Shown: positions 22,344 to 26,724 of the stretch, in pieces
How the letters are laid out: each line of letters opens with the position of its first letter
Position numbering within the stretch: the first letter of the stretch is position 1
Source: Myxococcales bacterium UBA1238
GTDB taxonomy: Bacteria; Myxococcota_A; Bradymonadia; UBA7976; UBA1532
DNA: 26,724 nucleotides
NCBI GenBank assembly: GCA_002309015.1
Contig: DBWM01000045.1
Coordinates: forward strand, 63,292-90,015
Reading direction: 5' to 3'
Notes under the pieces: generated by a model
The model's database searches: none
What the model saw: only the letters and a program-made list of their open reading frames with translations
What the model was told of the DNA's origin: nothing
Made by a program: the position numbers and the translations under genes

Positions 22344-24595
22344 ATAAAATCTTCTTTAACTTCGCGTGGTTACTGATTGCGTCGCTCGGATTCGCGGGCT
22401 GTGACGATGACAGTGCGGGTGAAAGCGATGAATTCGATAGCGATGTGGTGACCCCGGACAGCTCGTCCGATGTCGAGACGGATACGCCGACCGAAGATGC
22501 GGCTTCAGGCCATGAGGATGACGGCGGATCACAACAGATAGAAGACGCTGCGAGTGCAGATTCCGGAACAGACGCCGGTCTGAAGTCAAAAGCGGCCTGG
22601 ATTGAGGTTGCGTTAAATCCGAGATCCGCCATTTACAGGGTAGGCGCGGAGTCTCGTTTGACGGCAACGGCTTATACGCCAAACGGAAAAACCATTTTGC
22701 TGCCTCTGACCTGGCATGTTGAACCCCAGGATTTTGCCGAGATTTCTGAAGATAATGTTCTGACCTTTAAGGAAGAGGGTCAGGGATACGTTTATGCCTG
22801 CAATCTGGATGTTTGCGGGTTTGCAGCGTTCTATGTGGATGCGGGGTTGCCCGTCCTGACTTTGTATTCGCCCGAACGCGGTGAGATTTTGGGCGGGAAC
22901 AACTCAAGGACCATTCAGGTCAGGGGCAATGTAAAAGATTCCGGAGGCAGTCCGCAGGTTTACGTGAACGATATTCATGCGGAACTGGGTGCGGATGGCA
23001 TGTTCTCCGTCGATTTGCCTGCTCATTTCGGGATCAACTGGATCGAGGTCAAAGCCAACGACGGGGTGAACTCCAATTCGGTGAGCGACTATCGCGCGGT
23101 ACTTTGGGCCCCCGATTATTTAAAGCCCAACGGAAATGTGCTGACCGTGGGCAATGCGATCTCGCTGCGGGTCGATCAGAGCCTCCTTGACAGCGATTTG
23201 ATCCCTGATCCGTCCGAACAGCGATTTTCGGAAGTGGCGCAGGTGATTACAAAGTTGCTGAGCCTGGTGGATGTGAGCCATCTGCTCCCCAGCGGAACGG
23301 TGATTCAGAGCGACTCTTTCCGCCTGAGCATCGATGGCGTCGATTTAAAGACGCCCGACATCGACTTGTCGATCGTGCAGAACGGTCTCGAGTTGTTTGT
23401 GCGATTGCCGGATGTGCGCCTTTACACCTCGGGGGAGGCTCAGTCGATGAGCCTGGATGGCTATATTTCAGCCAGCGTGGCCGCTTTTGTGACGCTGAAG
23501 ATGGGCGTGCAGGACGGCGAAATAAAAATCGAAATGGGCGACAATGATATCGGGATCGCGATCGAGTCGATTTCGGGGCAGAACCTTGAAGATGAAGCGG
23601 CTGCGGCCCTGGTGAGCAGTTTGGGCACCACATTGCGGCAGAATCTTTTATCGACGATCAACGATATGGTGCAATCTGCAGTGGGCGACATGCTGCCGAA
23701 CCTTTTGCAGGCGAGCATCCATTCGGCGATGCAGTCCATCGCGTCGATTCCCTTTAATCTCGATCTGCAGTCGCTGTTGCGCTCGAGTTCGCTTCACGTG
23801 GAGGGCAATTTACCTTCGCTCGCGCTGCAGCTTTCGATGAAGCCTCAAAAGATCGATTACGCGCGCCATGAAACCGCCCTGGTGAGCGTGAACGCGGTGA
23901 TGCAGCACGCATCGACGGTGACGCCTCCTTACGACGATCCCGGTGTGCCTGCGCTGGGTTCGATGGCGGTGAATGCGGTTGAGGGCGATGGATTTGGGGC
24001 TTCCATTCGCCTGGAGCTGCTCAACGGTTTGCTGCACGAGCTTTGGCGCGGACGTTTGCTGGAGCTTTCGGTAGACGGCTTGCCGGCGATTTCGCATCTG
24101 GCGCTTTCGGCGCGTTTGCCCCCGCTGGTGGTGCCCAAAGAGGACGGCGACAGCCTGCTGGAGCTGCAGATTGGCGAGCTGATGCTGGATATGACGCTGA
24201 TGCAGGGGAGTGCCAAGAGCGCGCTCAATCTTCGAATGGGTCTGGGCGTGGTCGCGGGGACCGACGAGAACGGCAAGATCAAGTTTGAATTGTCGTTTGA
24301 TGGCGATCCCGAAATGGATTTGACACTGCTCGAATCGACGGGCACGGTGACGGAGGCGAACGTACGGAGCGTGCTTCACACGGTGTGGACTCTGCTCTCG
24401 TCCTTCCTGCCCAAGATGATGAATTTTGAGCTCGGATCCATCGCGATTCCGGCCGATCAGCTGCAGACTTACCTGCCCAATTTAAAGGGACTCGCCCTCG
24501 AGCCTGATTTTGGCGACGGGTTGTTTGTGCGCGATGGGCGCATTCGTCTGGAAGGCGGGCTGGATGTGAGTCTGACGGTGGATGAGGCGCCGTAA
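22340..24595 (+). CDS. Second lipoprotein with Ig-like domains and a BPI/LBP/CETP-like (TULIP) module
   Basis: 751 residues. ATG overlaps the upstream TGA as ATGA, with GGAG upstream, so translation is probably coupled. Lipobox FAGC gives Cys21, followed by an Asp/Ser/Glu stalk (22-80) and two Ig-like domains (about 85-168 and 170-256); the second matches the last Ig domain of the neighbour (GINWIEVKANDGVNSNSVSDY). From about 260 comes the TULIP-like part. Barrel 1 ends in long amphipathic helices (LVSSLGTTLRQNLLSTINDM, 424-443). Barrel 2 starts with GASIRLELLNGLLHELWRGR (553-572). It ends with FLPKMMNFELGSIAIPADQL (689-708) and a DGLFVRDGRIRLEGG strand, closely like the end of BPI family proteins. 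It shares the same order with its neighbour but has fewer Ig domains. Role: probably lipid binding outside the cell or in the periplasm. Confidence 0.72.
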   Translation: MNKIFFNFAWLLIASLGFAGCDDDSAGESDEFDSDVVTPDSSSDVETDTPTEDAASGHEDDGGSQQIEDAASADSGTDAGLKSKAAWIEVALNPRSAIYRVGAESRLTATAYTPNGKTILLPLTWHVEPQDFAEISEDNVLTFKEEGQGYVYACNLDVCGFAAFYVDAGLPVLTLYSPERGEILGGNNSRTIQVRGNVKDSGGSPQVYVNDIHAELGADGMFSVDLPAHFGINWIEVKANDGVNSNSVSDYRAVLWAPDYLKPNGNVLTVGNAISLRVDQSLLDSDLIPDPSEQRFSEVAQVITKLLSLVDVSHLLPSGTVIQSDSFRLSIDGVDLKTPDIDLSIVQNGLELFVRLPDVRLYTSGEAQSMSLDGYISASVAAFVTLKMGVQDGEIKIEMGDNDIGIAIESISGQNLEDEAAAALVSSLGTTLRQNLLSTINDMVQSAVGDMLPNLLQASIHSAMQSIASIPFNLDLQSLLRSSSLHVEGNLPSLALQLSMKPQKIDYARHETALVSVNAVMQHASTVTPPYDDPGVPALGSMAVNAVEGDGFGASIRLELLNGLLHELWRGRLLELSVDGLPAISHLALSARLPPLVVPKEDGDSLLELQIGELMLDMTLMQGSAKSALNLRMGLGVVAGTDENGKIKFELSFDGDPEMDLTLLESTGTVTEANVRSVLHTVWTLLSSFLPKMMNFELGSIAIPADQLQTYLPNLKGLALEPDFGDGLFVRDGRIRLEGGLDVSLTVDEAP

Positions 24596-24615
24596 GCGCG
24601 TCGGCGTCTGGCGGG

Positions 24616-24641
24616 AGCGGTCCTTCGGGGCCGCTTTTTTT
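24616..24641 (+). terminator. Rho-independent terminator of the BPI-like lipoprotein operon
   Basis: AGCGGTCC, loop TTCG, GGGCCGCT forms an eight-pair stem (one G-U pair) with a stable tetraloop, followed directly by a run of seven T (24635-24641). It starts 21 bases after the stop codon of the second lipoprotein gene. Confidence 0.92.
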
Positions 24642-24652
24642 ATGCGCGCCGC

Positions 24653-24952
24653 TTATTTCTTCTTGAAGAGGGCTTCGAGTTTGGCGCGCGCGTCGTCGGC
24701 TTCGAGGCGGTCGTCGGGGGAGACGCTGCGGAGTTCGAAGGCGCCGCAGAAGTTCGCTTTCTCGCGGTCGCGGATGTAGTAGCTGCTGTTTTCGCGGCAT
24801 TCGTTGTGGTAGCTCGGATCCCAGAAGCGGCAGTTTTTGCAGACGCGCAGATCGGCGTCGCAGACGGGGCATGAATCCTGGCGCGAGACCTTGACGGTCT
24901 GGTCGATTTCAGTCTGGCATTTCCAGCAGACGTATTTGCGTTCCTCTTCCAT
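24653..24952 (-). CDS. Small eight-cysteine zinc-binding protein
   Basis: 99 residues; ATG at 24952 with AGGAG upstream. Cysteines occur at 9, 12, 28, 31, 38, 41, 52 and 69. C9-x2-C12 with C28-x2-C31 looks like one zinc ribbon, and C38-x2-C41 with C52 and C69 may hold a second metal (DLRVCKNCRFWDPSYHNEC, then DREKANFCGAFE). Small proteins with this CKNCRF-DP-NEC-ANFC pattern recur in deltaproteobacteria and other groups, with unknown function. The C-terminus is a charged helix rich in Ala, Glu and Lys. It is probably cytoplasmic. It is convergent with the BPI-like operon and divergent from the TPR gene. Confidence 0.85.
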   Translation of the reverse strand: MEEERKYVCWKCQTEIDQTVKVSRQDSCPVCDADLRVCKNCRFWDPSYHNECRENSSYYIRDREKANFCGAFELRSVSPDDRLEADDARAKLEALFKKK

Positions 24953-25024
24953 TTTGAACTCCTGTCAAAAACGCCTCCGTGTAACCAAAACTGCGGCGAA
25001 TCGCAAACCTTCCAGGCAGCGAAT

Positions 25025-25056
25025 CACTGTTTTTTGCAGTGCGAGGCTTTTATGAT
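25025..25056 (+). promoter_or_regulatory. Possible operator and -10 element before the TPR gene
   Basis: In the 138-base gap between divergent genes, CACTG (25025-25029) and CAGTG (25037-25041) form an inverted repeat around TTTTTTG. A TATGAT hexamer (25051-25056) follows, 34 bases before the ATG at 25091. No good -35 box is present at the right distance. The decamer core gcggcgaatc also occurs twice in this gap. Confidence 0.3.
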
Positions 25057-25090
25057 GCCCTCTTTGCGGCGAATCCGTTGAGGATGGTGG

Positions 25091-26724
25091 ATGGATAGCA
25101 GGCGCGACGATTTATTGCAGGCGTATCAGCAATATCAGCAGCTGCTGATGCAGGAGCCGTATCACCTGGGCTATTTAGAGCAACTGGCTCGGTTGTCGCT
25201 TCAAATCGGCGTTCCACAGAATGCGGCGTATTTTTTGGCGCATCGCTCCGAGGCGCTCATGCATCTGGGGGCGTGGGAAGCGGCGTTGGCGGATCTGACC
25301 CAGGCCCTCCGACTCGATCCGCAGCCGGCTTACCAGCAGTTATACAGCGAACTTGAGATGCATCTGGCGCGGATGCGGTCTCATTCAGCAGCGCCCGACG
25401 CGGTGGTCGATGCGAGTTCACTGTTAAAAACGGGGGCGCCCGGGAGACCGAATCCCATCACCGAGGGGCCTAAGGTGGCCTTGCGGGGTCAGCCGATAGA
25501 GAATACCGGGCATTCGGTGGAAATGTCGCTGGAGGATCTCGATCGCCCGCGGCCGAAGACCGATCATCGGCCGCTGGAAGCAGCACCTTATCGCACAGAG
25601 CGGCCATTGGAGCGCAGCGCGGAGTCTTTGTCGGACAGGATCGTGATGGGGCAGCCGGTGGAACGCCCTGTGGCTTTGCAGAAACAACCTTTGCGAGGCC
25701 CTGATCAGCCGATGCGCGGCCAGCCTTTGAGCATGCGACCGCAGTCGTTTGAGGCAGAACGCCACGAGGAGCCCGTCCGGCGCGATTGGATGGGGGAGCC
25801 TCAATTGCCAACATCCAATCCGCGCTCGTCGGGTTATCTGGCGCTCGATCCCACACCGGTGGTTTCTGCAGAGCAGATGATGTCTACGGTGATGGCCGAT
25901 TCAACGGTCATGCAGCAACTTGCCGGTCAGGCCAGATCAGCGGTGCCGGCGGCGGAGCCTTACGCGCCTTTGGAGCAGAAACGCGCAGTCAGCCGCCCTT
26001 CGATGCAGCCGCAATCGCTGAAAACAGAGTCTCCTTCTCCGTCGAATGCCCAATCTCAGTCGCCCGGAGCGGCCATTCTCAAATCGGCCCTGCTCGGCTC
26101 TCAGTCTGAGCCTCGTCAACCGAAGCCGACCGCACCGCTTTCGGGATCCAACCCGCCTCAAATGCTCAACGATCATTCGCTCTCGACCATCGCTGCGCCC
26201 TCGATGGCGTCGGATGTGGATGAGACGATGAGCGATTACGAGATGGAGGCCCAAAGCTGGCGAAGTCCGTCGAATATACAGCGATCGATGCAGACTCAGC
26301 CCCCTCATGCGCGCAGAGATGGGCTGAGACAGCTCAACGTAAACCCTGCAGATTACGAACTGACGCCAGAGGAAGTGGAGCAGACCTACCAGCGATTCCA
26401 TCAGCGCATGGCCGCATTGGATGAGGCCTTAAATGAAATGGCGGAATCGGCCGATCAACCGCCGGAAGCCTCTCAGGTTAAAGCGGAACAGCTGCCGCCC
26501 ACCGCAACCGACAAGGCTTCAAATGCTCAAGAAACGCCTTCTGAGCCTGCAGAAAAGGTAACCGAAGAGCAGCCTGTCGCGGTCCCATCCCCAAAGAATG
26601 GTGTAAATCCCGAGATCTCCATCGATCAGGCGCTGGAAGCGCTTTCTCTCCCGTCAGAAGCAGAGGTTCAGAGCGCGTCGGAAGGACTGCTCAGGCCAGA
26701 AGTAAAGGTTCAGAGCGCGTCGGA
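25091..26724 (+). CDS. TPR protein with long disordered region (3' end outside window)
   Basis: The frame is open from ATG 25091 to the window edge (544 codons, no stop), so the gene continues beyond it. GAGGAT lies just before the start. Residues 1-95 are helical with at least one clear TPR (ALMHLGAWEAALADLTQAL, about 55-73). From about 100 the sequence is rich in Pro, Gln, Ser, Ala and Arg and looks disordered, with short recurring pieces such as RGQP and QPL and few hydrophobic stretches. Residues about 420-450 form a short predicted helix (LTPEEVEQTYQRFHQRMAAL). No signal peptide is present, so the visible part should be cytoplasmic. The function cannot be deduced without the C-terminal part. 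Confidence 0.85.
   Translation, partial: MDSRRDDLLQAYQQYQQLLMQEPYHLGYLEQLARLSLQIGVPQNAAYFLAHRSEALMHLGAWEAALADLTQALRLDPQPAYQQLYSELEMHLARMRSHSAAPDAVVDASSLLKTGAPGRPNPITEGPKVALRGQPIENTGHSVEMSLEDLDRPRPKTDHRPLEAAPYRTERPLERSAESLSDRIVMGQPVERPVALQKQPLRGPDQPMRGQPLSMRPQSFEAERHEEPVRRDWMGEPQLPTSNPRSSGYLALDPTPVVSAEQMMSTVMADSTVMQQLAGQARSAVPAAEPYAPLEQKRAVSRPSMQPQSLKTESPSPSNAQSQSPGAAILKSALLGSQSEPRQPKPTAPLSGSNPPQMLNDHSLSTIAAPSMASDVDETMSDYEMEAQSWRSPSNIQRSMQTQPPHARRDGLRQLNVNPADYELTPEEVEQTYQRFHQRMAALDEALNEMAESADQPPEASQVKAEQLPPTATDKASNAQETPSEPAEKVTEEQPVAVPSPKNGVNPEISIDQALEALSLPSEAEVQSASEGLLRPEVKVQSAS
26664..26724 (+). repeat. 42-bp-period direct repeat at the window edge
   Basis: Nineteen identical bases occur at 26664-26682 and 26706-26724, a period of 42 bases (14 codons), coding Val-Gln-Ser-Ala-Ser-Glu in both copies. 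The window stops inside the second copy, so the array may continue. Confidence 0.75.

Noticed and set aside
23810..24379. Arg/His/Gln-rich open frames opposite the second BPI-like lipoprotein
   Set aside because: Composition typical of an antisense frame of a GC-rich gene, with no domain or start signal.

Overview
The window looks like chromosomal DNA of a Gram-negative bacterium of the former Deltaproteobacteria, most likely Myxococcota and perhaps close to Bradymonadia. Three things point there. The first gene ends in a MYXO-CTERM-like Cys/transmembrane/Arg tail. Two lipoproteins carry MopE-type CDG-DNDCNG motifs. Many exported proteins have long Asp/Ala/Ser-rich stalks just after the lipidated cysteine. 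A DUF6178 protein and a Hanks-type kinase with an N-terminal zinc ribbon fit the same lineage. This placement is inference from gene content; there is no rRNA or tRNA in the window to settle it.

Layout. Positions 2-283 hold the 3' end of a surface-anchored protein. Then come a membrane-anchored Ser/Thr kinase (minus), a small envelope protein (plus), and a minus-strand run of an outer-membrane-barrel-like protein, a SEC-C zinc protein started with TTG, and a DUF6178 protein coupled to it by a GTGA overlap. A tandem-CAP lipoprotein (minus) is divergent from a PEGA/TPR protein (plus), which is followed one base later by a Kelch-type lipoprotein. A decayed IS1182-type transposase (9958-11025) separates this from a minus-strand operon of two MopE-motif lipoproteins and an RsmC-type rRNA methyltransferase. 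Next are a Wzx-type flippase and a family 4 glycosyltransferase (plus), then an acidic DUF3727/DUF1292-like protein (minus).

The most striking region is 19419-24595. Two overlapping genes encode paralogous, very large lipoproteins. Each has a lipobox, an Asp-rich stalk, Ig-like domains and a C-terminal half that reads like a eukaryotic BPI/LBP/CETP (TULIP) lipid-binding module. A strong Rho-independent terminator closes this operon. The window ends with a small eight-cysteine zinc protein (minus) and the 5' part of a TPR protein with a long disordered region (plus), which runs off the end inside a 14-residue repeat.

Taken together the window is mostly a cell-envelope region: of about 19 genes, at least eleven are predicted to be exported or membrane-bound. 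Coding density is high. The longest non-coding stretch is about 255 bases (19164-19418); no stretch above 300 bases lacks a gene. I saw no CRISPR array, tRNA, rRNA or phage genes.
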